Assembly (NCBI RefSeq): GCF_902170565.1
Contig: NZ_CABHXX010000091.1
Coordinates: forward strand, 36,313-100,312
Origin: Yersinia thracica
Lineage (GTDB): Bacteria > Pseudomonadota > Gammaproteobacteria > Enterobacterales > Enterobacteriaceae
Reading direction: 5' to 3'
Length of the DNA: 64,000 nucleotides
A program made the translations under genes and the position numbers. Shown here piece after piece: positions 56,579-64,000 of this stretch (position 1 is its first letter; each line of letters begins with the position of its first letter). The notes beneath the pieces are model-generated. The model was not told the origin of the DNA and did not search any database. It was given only the letters and a program-made list of their open reading frames with translations.

Positions 56579-57799
56579 ATGACCATGTCTACACTGAATT
56601 TGGTTCGCAACGCGATAATGCTTAACGCGCAGCGAATCCTATGTGCTCGGCTATCTTCTCTACCCGCATATCTGCCCGCATATGCAATGGTGTTAATGCT
56701 GGGTATCAGCACAGATAGCGCGCTGGCAGCGGCACCTTTACCGGCGGTGACTGTCGCGATAGTGACCTCTGCGACGCCAGATACTGCATTGCAATTTCTC
56801 GGACGGGTGGAAGCCATTCAGGCCGTGGATGTAACAACCCGCACCGAAGGGTTTATTGCCGCCAGATTGTTTACCGAGGGGCAGATGGTCAAGCAGGGGG
56901 ATTTACTGTATGAAATTGATCCGGTTTTACATCAGGCATCCGTCACTCAAGCACAGGCGCAATTAGATAGCGCAACCGCCAGCGCCAACCATGCGCAGGT
57001 GACTCTCACTCGCTTGCAGCGTTTGGGTAATAATCGCTCAGTCAGTCAGGCGGAAGTCGATGAAGCACAGGCACAGCGGGATATCAGCCGGGCGGCGGTG
57101 GCTCAGGCGCAAGCAAACCTACAAATTCAGCAACTACAACTCGGTTTTACTCGCATTTATGCCCCGATCACCGGCCAAATTGGTCACAGCCGCTTTAACG
57201 TCGGCAGTTTGATTAACCCGGCCAGTGGTACCTTGGTCAGTATTGTGCAGCTCGACCCTATTCGAGTCGCTATTGCTGTTAATGAAAGAGATTACATTAC
57301 CGCCACCTATCAATTATCCGCAGCAAGTGGCGCATCCGCGAGTGAAAACAGCGCACTGGCATTTGAGCATTTTACTCCGCGCATTCAACTGGCGAATGGT
57401 AAGCAATATCCGGACAGCGGCGTCTTTGAATCTGTTGATAATCAAATTGATAAACAGACTGGTACGGTGACTATTCGAACTCGTTTTGACAACCCACGGC
57501 ATCTATTACTGCCCGGCGGGGTGGTGAATGTGTCGCTGGCCGCCGAAACAGCAAAAGCTGTCGCGGCCATTCCGATTGCCGCATTGCAACAGAATAAGCA
57601 GGGCCATTTTGTGTTGGTGGTAACGGATAAAGATCAGGTGGAAGTGCGGCCCGTCACTCTCGGCGAGCAGTTTGAGCAGCAATATGAAGTGAAAGAGGGG
57701 CTGAAAGTCGGCGAGCGAGTCATTGTGTCGGGGCTACAACATGTCCGGCCCGGTATGACAGTGAGCGCCAGTGTTGCACCACCGCTGACTGCGAACTAA
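56579..57799 (+). CDS. RND efflux periplasmic adaptor (membrane fusion protein)
   Basis: 406 residues with an N-terminal secretion signal (about 32-51). The barrel-sandwich/lipoyl region (FLGRVEAIQAVDVTTRTEGFI and LTEGQ-like FTEGQMVKQGDLLYEIDP), a coiled-coil hairpin (about 95-165) and a beta-barrel domain match AcrA/MexE-type adaptors. AAGGA precedes the ATG. It is 12 bases upstream of the pump gene. Substrates unknown. Confidence 0.92.
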   Translation: MTMSTLNLVRNAIMLNAQRILCARLSSLPAYLPAYAMVLMLGISTDSALAAAPLPAVTVAIVTSATPDTALQFLGRVEAIQAVDVTTRTEGFIAARLFTEGQMVKQGDLLYEIDPVLHQASVTQAQAQLDSATASANHAQVTLTRLQRLGNNRSVSQAEVDEAQAQRDISRAAVAQAQANLQIQQLQLGFTRIYAPITGQIGHSRFNVGSLINPASGTLVSIVQLDPIRVAIAVNERDYITATYQLSAASGASASENSALAFEHFTPRIQLANGKQYPDSGVFESVDNQIDKQTGTVTIRTRFDNPRHLLLPGGVVNVSLAAETAKAVAAIPIAALQQNKQGHFVLVVTDKDQVEVRPVTLGEQFEQQYEVKEGLKVGERVIVSGLQHVRPGMTVSASVAPPLTAN

Positions 57800-57811
57800 G
57801 GGGAAGGACAG

Positions 57812-60800
57812 ATGCTGCATTTCTTTATCCGTCGTCCCAAGTTCGCCATTGTTATTGCATTGGTGATAACCATTGTTGGCTGGGTGTCATTGCATGTGAT
57901 TCCGGTGGAGCAATATCCGGATATCACGCCGCCAGTTGTCTCTGTCAGTGCGGTTTATCCGGGAGCCAGCGCCCGCGATGTGGCGCAGGCTATTGCCTCC
58001 CCGCTGGAAGCTCAAGTCAATGGTGTCAGCAATATGCTGTATATGGAATCCACCAGTGGCAATAACGGCAGCTATCAACTGAGTATCACTTTCGCCAGCG
58101 GCACTGATCCGGATATGGCCGCAGTTGAAGTGCAAAACCGCATTTCTCAGGTGAGCGCCCAGCTCCCGGCTGAAGTGAATGAAAACGGCATTTCAGTGCG
58201 CAAACGCGCTTCTAATCTACTCTTGGGAGTGAGTGTCTTTTCGCCAAAACAGACTCATGATGCCCTGTTTGTGAGTAACTACACCAGCATACAGCTGCGT
58301 GATGCTATTGCGCGTATCAATGGTGTGGGTGATGTGCAGGTGTTCGGTGCCCGTGATTACAGCATGCGTGTGTGGTTGAATCCACAACGCATGGAGTCGC
58401 TGAATGTTAGCGTGCAAGACATCATCGCGGCATTGCAACAGCAGAACGTACAGGCGGCTGCCGGGCAAATAGGTTCGTCGCCATCATTGCCCGACCAACA
58501 GCAAACCCTGACTATCAGTGGGCAGGGGCGGCTTTCCGACCCACAGGAATTTGCTAATGTCATTATTCGTAGCAATCCGCAGGGTGGTATGATTCGGCTG
58601 GGTGATGTTGCCCGCGTAGCACTGGGGGCGCAGAATTATCAAGTCAGTGCGGCGCAAAACCAGACTGAATCAGCATTCTTAGTGGTTTATCCGGTGCCCG
58701 GTGCCAATGCATTAGAGGTGGCCAATGGCGTTCGTGACGAAATGGCCCGCCTGTCAGCGGCTTTCCCGCCGGATCTGACCTATGAAATTAACTACGATTC
58801 CACCTTGCCGGTCACGGCAACTTTGCATGAAATTGCACTTTCGCTGACCTTGACCCTGATTGTGGTGCTGGCGGTGGTATATCTGTTTTTACAAAGTATG
58901 CGCGCGACTTTTATTGTTGCGCTCACTATTCCGGTTTCGCTGTTGGGCACCTTTGCGGTGCTGTATGTCTTTGGTTACTCGGCGAATACCCTCAGTCTGT
59001 TTGCCATAATTCTGGCGCTGACCATTGTGGTGGATGACGCTATTGTGGTGGTCGAAAACGTCGAGCGCCTATTATCGATTGACCCAAATCTAACCCCCGC
59101 AGAGGCAACCAAGAAGGCGATGAGCCAGATTGCCGGGCCGATTATTGCCACCACCTTGGTGCTGATGGCGGTATTTGTACCCATTGCGATTTTACCGGGC
59201 ATTGTCGGTGAGCTGTATCGGCAGTTCGCGGTCACCCTCTCGGCGGCAGTTATTTTGTCCAGTATCAATGCGTTAACCTTAAGCCCGGCACTGTGCGCGG
59301 TATTACTTAAGCGCCGGACATTGTCAACAACTGGGGTATTTGGCGGGATTAACCGCGGGTTGGACAGCGCCCGTGATGGTTATGTCGCATTGACGGGGAA
59401 AATCAGTAGCCGCGCTGTATTCAGTATCGTCGCGCTGTTGTTGGTGGGATTTGCCACCTGGTGGGGTTATACCCGACTGCCAACGTCATTCTTGCCGGAA
59501 GAGGACCAGGGCTATTTCTTCGTCAGCTTACAGTTGCCGGATGGGGCTTCTCTGAATCGGACTCAGACGGTAATGGATCAGATGTACCAACAGGTTACCG
59601 CTAATGATGCCGTCAAGGATGTGATAAAAATCACTGGTTTTAGTTTGCTCAGTGGCAATAATTCACCCAATGCCGGTTTTGCTATTGTGATGCTTAAACC
59701 TTGGGGGCAACGCCCGCATATTGATCAGGTTCTGGCGAACATTCAGGCCAATTTGGCGGCGATTCCATCGGCGATGATCATGGCGGTCAATCCACCGGCG
59801 ATTGCCGGTTTGGGCAGTGCTTCGGGCTTTGATTTGCGGATTCAAGCCCTGTTGGGGCAAACGCCGCAAGAACTGGCGCAGGTCAGTCAGGGGATTATTT
59901 TTGCTGCTAATCAAGACCCGAAACTGAGCCGTGTGTTTACCACTTTCAGTGCTTCGGTACCAGAAACCAATCTGAGTATTGACCGAGATCGTGCGGCATT
60001 ACTACAGGTGCCGGTCAGCCGCATTTTCCAGACCTTGCAAACCTCTCTTGGGGGCATGAATGCCGGTGATTTCACCTTAAATAACCGCATGTTCCGGGTG
60101 CAATTACAAAATGATATGGATTTCCGTCAGCGCACCGCTCAGATCAATAGTTTGAATGTGCGTAGTGATAACGGCGCATTGGTCAGTTTGGCCAATCTGG
60201 TGACTCTGACGCCTTCAGTGGGTGCACCTTTTATCAGTAATTTCAATCAGTTCCCTTCAGTTGCTATCAGTGGTTCGGCGGCCGACGGTGCCAGTTCGGG
60301 TCAGGCAATGGCGGCGATGGAAGCACTATTGGCGCAGAATTTACCGCAAGGCTACAGTTATAGCTGGAGCGGGATGTCATGGCAGGAGCAGCAAACTGGC
60401 GGGCAGGTGGTGTTTATTTATCTGGCTGCGTTAGTGTTCGCTTACCTGTTCTTGGTTGCCCAGTATGAAAGTTGGAGTATCCCGCTGGTGGTGATTCTGT
60501 CAGTGGTGTTTGCGGTCGGCGGCGCAGTGGCCGGATTGTCAACGATGGGCTTTGCCAATGATGTGTACGCGCAAATCGGGTTGGTATTACTGATAGGGTT
60601 GGCGGCCAAGAATGCGATATTGATTGTCGAATTCTCCAAAGCCCGACGGGAAGAGGGCGCGAGTATTGCTCAGGCGGCACAAGATGGTGCCAAACAGCGT
60701 TTCCGTGCGGTGATGATGACGGCAATTTCGTTTATTCTCGGCGTGATGCCGCTGGTCTTTGCCAGTGGCGCGGGCGCGATGAGCCGTCAGATTATTGGTA

Positions 60801-60937
60801 TCACCGTGTTTGGTGGCATGTTAATGGCCACCGCCGTGGGGATCTTCTTCATTCCGGCGCTGTATCTGCATATTCAGCGGTTACGGGAATGGACAAAATC
60901 GCGCAAACACCCGTCAGATACTGATCCGCAGCATTAA
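57812..60937 (+). CDS. RND multidrug efflux pump, HAE1 family
   Basis: 1041 residues, full AcrB/MexF size with 12 helices and two large periplasmic loops. The proton-relay residues are present: the Asp pair in [14 protein letters not shown] (about 405) and the Lys in [13 protein letters not shown] (about 933). No outer-membrane channel gene follows, so it likely uses TolC. A terminator lies directly downstream. Confidence 0.95.
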   Translation: MLHFFIRRPKFAIVIALVITIVGWVSLHVIPVEQYPDITPPVVSVSAVYPGASARDVAQAIASPLEAQVNGVSNMLYMESTSGNNGSYQLSITFASGTDPDMAAVEVQNRISQVSAQLPAEVNENGISVRKRASNLLLGVSVFSPKQTHDALFVSNYTSIQLRDAIARINGVGDVQVFGARDYSMRVWLNPQRMESLNVSVQDIIAALQQQNVQAAAGQIGSSPSLPDQQQTLTISGQGRLSDPQEFANVIIRSNPQGGMIRLGDVARVALGAQNYQVSAAQNQTESAFLVVYPVPGANALEVANGVRDEMARLSAAFPPDLTYEINYDSTLPVTATLHEIALSLTLTLIVVLAVVYLFLQSMRATFIVALTIPVSLLGTFAVLYVFGYSANTLSLFAIILALTIVVDDAIVVVENVERLLSIDPNLTPAEATKKAMSQIAGPIIATTLVLMAVFVPIAILPGIVGELYRQFAVTLSAAVILSSINALTLSPALCAVLLKRRTLSTTGVFGGINRGLDSARDGYVALTGKISSRAVFSIVALLLVGFATWWGYTRLPTSFLPEEDQGYFFVSLQLPDGASLNRTQTVMDQMYQQVTANDAVKDVIKITGFSLLSGNNSPNAGFAIVMLKPWGQRPHIDQVLANIQANLAAIPSAMIMAVNPPAIAGLGSASGFDLRIQALLGQTPQELAQVSQGIIFAANQDPKLSRVFTTFSASVPETNLSIDRDRAALLQVPVSRIFQTLQTSLGGMNAGDFTLNNRMFRVQLQNDMDFRQRTAQINSLNVRSDNGALVSLANLVTLTPSVGAPFISNFNQFPSVAISGSAADGASSGQAMAAMEALLAQNLPQGYSYSWSGMSWQEQQTGGQVVFIYLAALVFAYLFLVAQYESWSIPLVVILSVVFAVGGAVAGLSTMGFANDVYAQIGLVLLIGLAAKNAILIVEFSKARREEGASIAQAAQDGAKQRFRAVMMTAISFILGVMPLVFASGAGAMSRQIIGITVFGGMLMATAVGIFFIPALYLHIQRLREWTKSRKHPSDTDPQH

Positions 60938-60944
60938 TCATTAG

Positions 60945-60997
60945 CTGAGTCTGTCACCGCGGAATAGGTGGCAGACTCAGGCTAAGTTTTAGTTTTT
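60945..60997 (+). terminator. Terminator after the RND pump gene
   Basis: CTGAGTCTGTCACC (60945-60958) pairs with GGTGGCAGACTCAG (60967-60980) with a single mismatch. Two T tracts follow within 17 bases. Confidence 0.82.
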
Positions 60998-61307
<310 letters not shown>

Positions 61308-62810
61308 ATGGGACTACGAAGAAAGAATGTTAAACCTATGCAAATCAATGATATTACGATTATTGATGATACCAAGCTGAAGAAAGCTATCACCGCAGCG
61401 GCGCTGGGCAACGCCATGGAGTGGTTCGACTTTGGTGTGTATGGTTTTGTTGCATTCGCCCTTGGTCAGGTATTTTTCCCCGGCGCTGATCCCGGTATTC
61501 AGATGATCGCCGCACTGGCGACTTTTTCCGTTCCTTTCCTGGTTCGGCCCCTCGGCGGGATATTTTTTGGTGCATTGGGTGATAAATATGGGCGACAGAA
61601 AGTCCTATCGGTCACCATCATTATTATGTCAGTGAGTACCTTCTGTATTGGGTTGATTCCCTCTTATGCTTCGATAGGTATTTGGGCACCGATACTGCTG
61701 TTATTAGCAAAATTAGCGCAGGGTTTTTCGGTCGGTGGCGAATATACCGGTGCGGCTATTTTTGTCGCTGAATATTCACCGGACAGAAAGCGCGGTTTCC
61801 TCGGCAGTTGGCTGGATTTTGGTTCTATTGCCGGTTTTGTGCTGGGGGCAGGGGTCGTTCTGCTGATTTCTAGTATTGTGGGTGAGGCCAGTTTCCTTGA
61901 ATGGGGCTGGCGTATTCCATTCTTTGTCGCGGCACCATTAGGGCTGATTGGTATCTATTTGCGCCATGCACTTGAAGAGACGCCGACTTTTCAGCAGCAT
62001 GTCGATAAAATCGATAATGATTCGCGCCATAATATAGCTCAGCCACCCAAGGTCTCTTTCCACGAAATATTAACCAAGCAATGGAAGAATCTGACTATCT
62101 GTGTCGGCATGGTGATTGCGACTAATGTCACTTATTATATGCTGTTGACCTATATGCCGAGTTATCTGTCACATAGCCTGCATTATTCTGAAGATCATGG
62201 CGTATTGATTATTATCGCTATTATGCTCGGCATGTTATTCGTCCAGCCGGTTATGGGCTTAATGAGTGACCGATTTGGCCGTAAACCTTTTGTTATTTGC
62301 GGCAGTATCGGGCTGTTTATTCTCGCTATCCCTAGCTTTATTTTGATTAACAGCGGCATTATCGGTTTGATATTTTGTGGCCTATTGATTCTGGCGATTT
62401 TACTTAACTGCTTTACCGGTGTGATGGCATCCATATTGCCAGCCATGTTCCCCACTCATATTCGCTACAGCGCATTGGCTATCGCCTTTAATATTTCCGT
62501 ACTGGTTGCCGGCCTGACCCCCACAGTTGCCGCGTGGCTGGTTGAAACCACCCAAAATCTGTTTATGCCAGCTTATTATTTGATGGTGGTTGCGGTTATT
62601 GGCTTGGTGACTGGAATATTTATGAAAGAAACGGCGAATATGCCACTGAAAGGGGCAACACCCGCCGCTTCAGATAAAGCAGAAGCCAAAGAGCTGTTGC
62701 AGGAGCACCATGATCATATCGAACAGAATATTGAGGATATTGATCAGCAAATTGCCGAACTTGAGAAAAAGAGAAAGAATCTGATTGCTCAGCATCCAGA
62801 CATTAACTAA
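61308..62810 (+). CDS. proP: Osmoregulatory proline/betaine:H+ symporter ProP
   Basis: 500 residues, the length of E. coli ProP and strongly similar along its whole length (LGNAMEWFDFGVYGFVAFALG, SVGGEYTGAAIFVAEYSPDRKRGF). The cytoplasmic C-terminal coiled coil (about 465-500, IEQNIEDIDQQIAELEKKRKNL), which tunes osmotic activation in E. coli, is kept. The ATG at 61308 has AAGGA at 61296-61300; an upstream in-frame ATG adds 12 residues not found in ProP. Confidence 0.96.
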   Translation: MGLRRKNVKPMQINDITIIDDTKLKKAITAAALGNAMEWFDFGVYGFVAFALGQVFFPGADPGIQMIAALATFSVPFLVRPLGGIFFGALGDKYGRQKVLSVTIIIMSVSTFCIGLIPSYASIGIWAPILLLLAKLAQGFSVGGEYTGAAIFVAEYSPDRKRGFLGSWLDFGSIAGFVLGAGVVLLISSIVGEASFLEWGWRIPFFVAAPLGLIGIYLRHALEETPTFQQHVDKIDNDSRHNIAQPPKVSFHEILTKQWKNLTICVGMVIATNVTYYMLLTYMPSYLSHSLHYSEDHGVLIIIAIMLGMLFVQPVMGLMSDRFGRKPFVICGSIGLFILAIPSFILINSGIIGLIFCGLLILAILLNCFTGVMASILPAMFPTHIRYSALAIAFNISVLVAGLTPTVAAWLVETTQNLFMPAYYLMVVAVIGLVTGIFMKETANMPLKGATPAASDKAEAKELLQEHHDHIEQNIEDIDQQIAELEKKRKNLIAQHPDIN

Positions 62811-62841
62811 AACGTTTTGAGAGGAATATCACGGTTCTAAT

Positions 62842-62855
62842 TTGATTTAAATCAA
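62842..62855. promoter_or_regulatory. FNR-like box between proP and cueP
   Basis: TTGAT-TTAA-ATCAA matches the FNR consensus perfectly. Its centre is about 92 bases before the predicted cueP transcription start, an upstream position. It may be functional or a chance AT-rich palindrome. Confidence 0.5.
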
Positions 62856-62903
62856 AAAAATCCATTTCTATACAATGGTTTACCTTTCTATTCAAATCTG
62901 TCT

Positions 62904-62934
62904 TTGACCCTCCCCCAAGGGGAGGGTTTAGATT
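62904..62934 (+). promoter_or_regulatory. MerR-family (CueR-like) promoter of cueP
   Basis: -35 TTGACC (62904-62909) and -10 TAGATT (62929-62934) are separated by 19 bases, the stretched spacer of MerR-type promoters. The spacer region is a dyad: ACCCTCCCC (62907-62915) and GGGGAGGGT (62919-62927) with a three-base centre. It resembles the CueR operator of copA, so copper(I)-bound CueR is the likely activator. Confidence 0.85.
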
Positions 62935-62988
62935 ATCAGTCATTATTTCAACTTATCTAAAACATTTTCCTCTTATCGAAAGGACACC

Positions 62989-63588
62989 ATGACAGTGAAA
63001 AAGACATTTGTTTCAACTGCCCGACTGGCTATTGTTGCTTTAGCCGCAGTCACTTTCAGCCATTTGGCTTTGGCACAATCTTCTTCTACACCATCATCAT
63101 CTTCTTCCACCGCCGCAACAGAGTTTTTGGCTCAACAAGGCTTATCTGGAAAAACCACTGAGCAAATGATTGAGACAATTGATCAATCCAAACAAGAACG
63201 GCCTTTGGCGTATTCAGCTTCGGTCACGGGGACTGAGTTGAAATTATCTGATGGGCAACAGCAGTTTTCTTTCCCTGTGGGTGATAAGTTCTATCTCTCA
63301 TTTGCGCCTTATATCAACCAAACCCACCCGTGTTTTAATCACAGTTTATCTGGCTGCCGTGGCGAATTGGCGAATACCCCCTTCGATGTGAAAATCACCG
63401 ATCAAGCCGGGAAAGTTATCTTGCAGGATAAATTGACCAGTTATCAGAATGGTTTTATTGGTGTGTGGTTGCCACGTAATATAGAAGGGACGATCGAAGT
63501 GAGTTATCAAGGGCTTAAGGCGACATCACCTTTTGCGACTCAAGCTGAAAGCCAAACTTGCATGACGACATTGCAACTGAAAAAATAA
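62989..63588 (+). CDS. cueP: Periplasmic copper-binding protein CueP
   Basis: 199 residues with a signal peptide (cleavage after HLALA, about 29). The copper-binding Cys residues occur in HPCFNHSLSGCRGEL (two Cys, about residues 115 and 123) and QTCMTTLQL at the C-terminus. DKFYLSFAPYINQTHPC and NGFIGVWLPRNIEG are typical of CueP, which stores copper and supplies it to periplasmic enzymes in Salmonella. A short Ser-rich linker follows the signal. The copper-type promoter supports the call. Confidence 0.92.
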   Translation: MTVKKTFVSTARLAIVALAAVTFSHLALAQSSSTPSSSSSTAATEFLAQQGLSGKTTEQMIETIDQSKQERPLAYSASVTGTELKLSDGQQQFSFPVGDKFYLSFAPYINQTHPCFNHSLSGCRGELANTPFDVKITDQAGKVILQDKLTSYQNGFIGVWLPRNIEGTIEVSYQGLKATSPFATQAESQTCMTTLQLKK

Positions 63589-64000
63589 ACCTTATCAGAG
63601 TGAGTCTTAGATTATTTAAAATAATGAAAATCAGCTTAGCGGCTGGTTTTCATTATCCAACCAGCATACAATTTATTGCACTTCACTCGATAATATCATT
63701 GCTAAAGTTATTCCTGGTTGGATCTGTCAGTATTTTTTACGTGTAAGATCACAAATTACGAATTCTTATTCAATATGATTTTCCTTTAAAATGGTGAGCA
63801 GTCGCAGTGCTAAATGATACATTTCCTCCTAATGGCTTGATAAACGAAACTGATGATATTGTTTTTTATTATTAATAGAAAAGATATTAAATTTATATAA
63901 CTCATTGTAAAAGTAAAAATTAATTAAGTTTTTTAAAAAATGACGTGGTTTTTACATAAATAAAATGAAACAATTTACGGTAATTTAAGCAATAAAATTC
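63589..64000. other. Gene-free AT-rich end of the window
   Basis: About 410 bases after cueP. Apart from the hairpin at 63621-63656 I see no supported feature; short open frames here have no family resemblance or ribosome site. Confidence 0.5.
63621..63656 (+). terminator. Long hairpin after cueP, probable terminator
   Basis: ATAATGAAAATCAGC (63621-63635) and GCTGGTTTTCATTAT (63642-63656) pair with one mismatch around a six-base loop. The T-rich 3' arm suits termination of cueP and, by symmetry, of any opposing transcript. Confidence 0.75.

Noticed and set aside
63558..63746. Short open frame after cueP
   Set aside because: It overlaps the cueP end and the terminator hairpin; no start signal or family resemblance.

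Overview
The window reads as chromosomal DNA of an enterobacterium, most likely a Yersinia of the enterocolitica group. The reasons are a complete Flag-2 (lateral-type) flagellar locus in its standard gene order, a hydrogenase-2 operon fused to its own hyp maturation genes, a ProP close to the E. coli protein, and at least four near-full-length ERIC repeats of about 127 bp plus degenerate copies in intergenic regions. I saw no rRNA, tRNA, insertion sequence, prophage or CRISPR array. The species call is an inference from gene content and repeats.

Layout. 1-2561: a putative sugar-acid MFS transporter and a D-erythronate dehydrogenase-like SDR enzyme, probably one catabolic operon with a CRP-like site upstream. 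2759-3748: a secreted LprI-like protein, ending at a bidirectional terminator. 3926-38652: the Flag-2 locus. It consists of lfhAB-lfiRQPNM (minus strand, export gate and switch), then lafK-lfiEFGHIJ (plus, regulator, MS ring, switch, export ATPase). Next come lfgNMA (minus, chaperone, anti-sigma, P-ring chaperone) and lfgBCDEFGHIJKL-lafW (plus, rod, hook, rings, junction proteins). A minus-strand pair follows, lafZ plus a small membrane protein. The locus ends with lafA (flagellin) and lafBCDEFSTU (cap, chaperones, hook-length control, FliL-like, sigma-28, motor). Two textbook sigma-54 promoters (before lfgB and before lafB) fit LafK as enhancer-binding activator. lafS and lfgM supply a sigma-28/anti-sigma checkpoint for late genes. 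No chemotaxis genes, FliO or FlgJ muramidase domain are present.

38773-39240: a SlyB/Pcp-type glycine-rich lipoprotein. 40050-52385: hybOABCDEF-hypB-hypC(hybG)-hypD-hypE-hypF, a self-contained membrane-bound uptake [NiFe] hydrogenase with its maturation set, behind a perfect FNR box; an ERIC element lies between that box and hybO. 52706-56092: a DUF3313-type lipoprotein convergent with a membrane CHASE4-like/PAS/GGDEF/EAL cyclic-di-GMP protein. 56579-60937: an RND efflux adaptor and pump. 61308-62810: proP. 62989-63588: cueP behind a MerR-family (CueR-like) promoter with a 19-bp spacer, and with an FNR-like box further upstream.

Most genes are well-known families. The parts that look least described are the lafZ/small-membrane-protein pair (ToxR/ToxS-like in layout), the helical central domain of the lateral flagellin, lafW, the receiver-less LafK, and the way ERIC elements sit in the leaders or promoter regions of lafA, hybO, proP and the cyclic-di-GMP gene.
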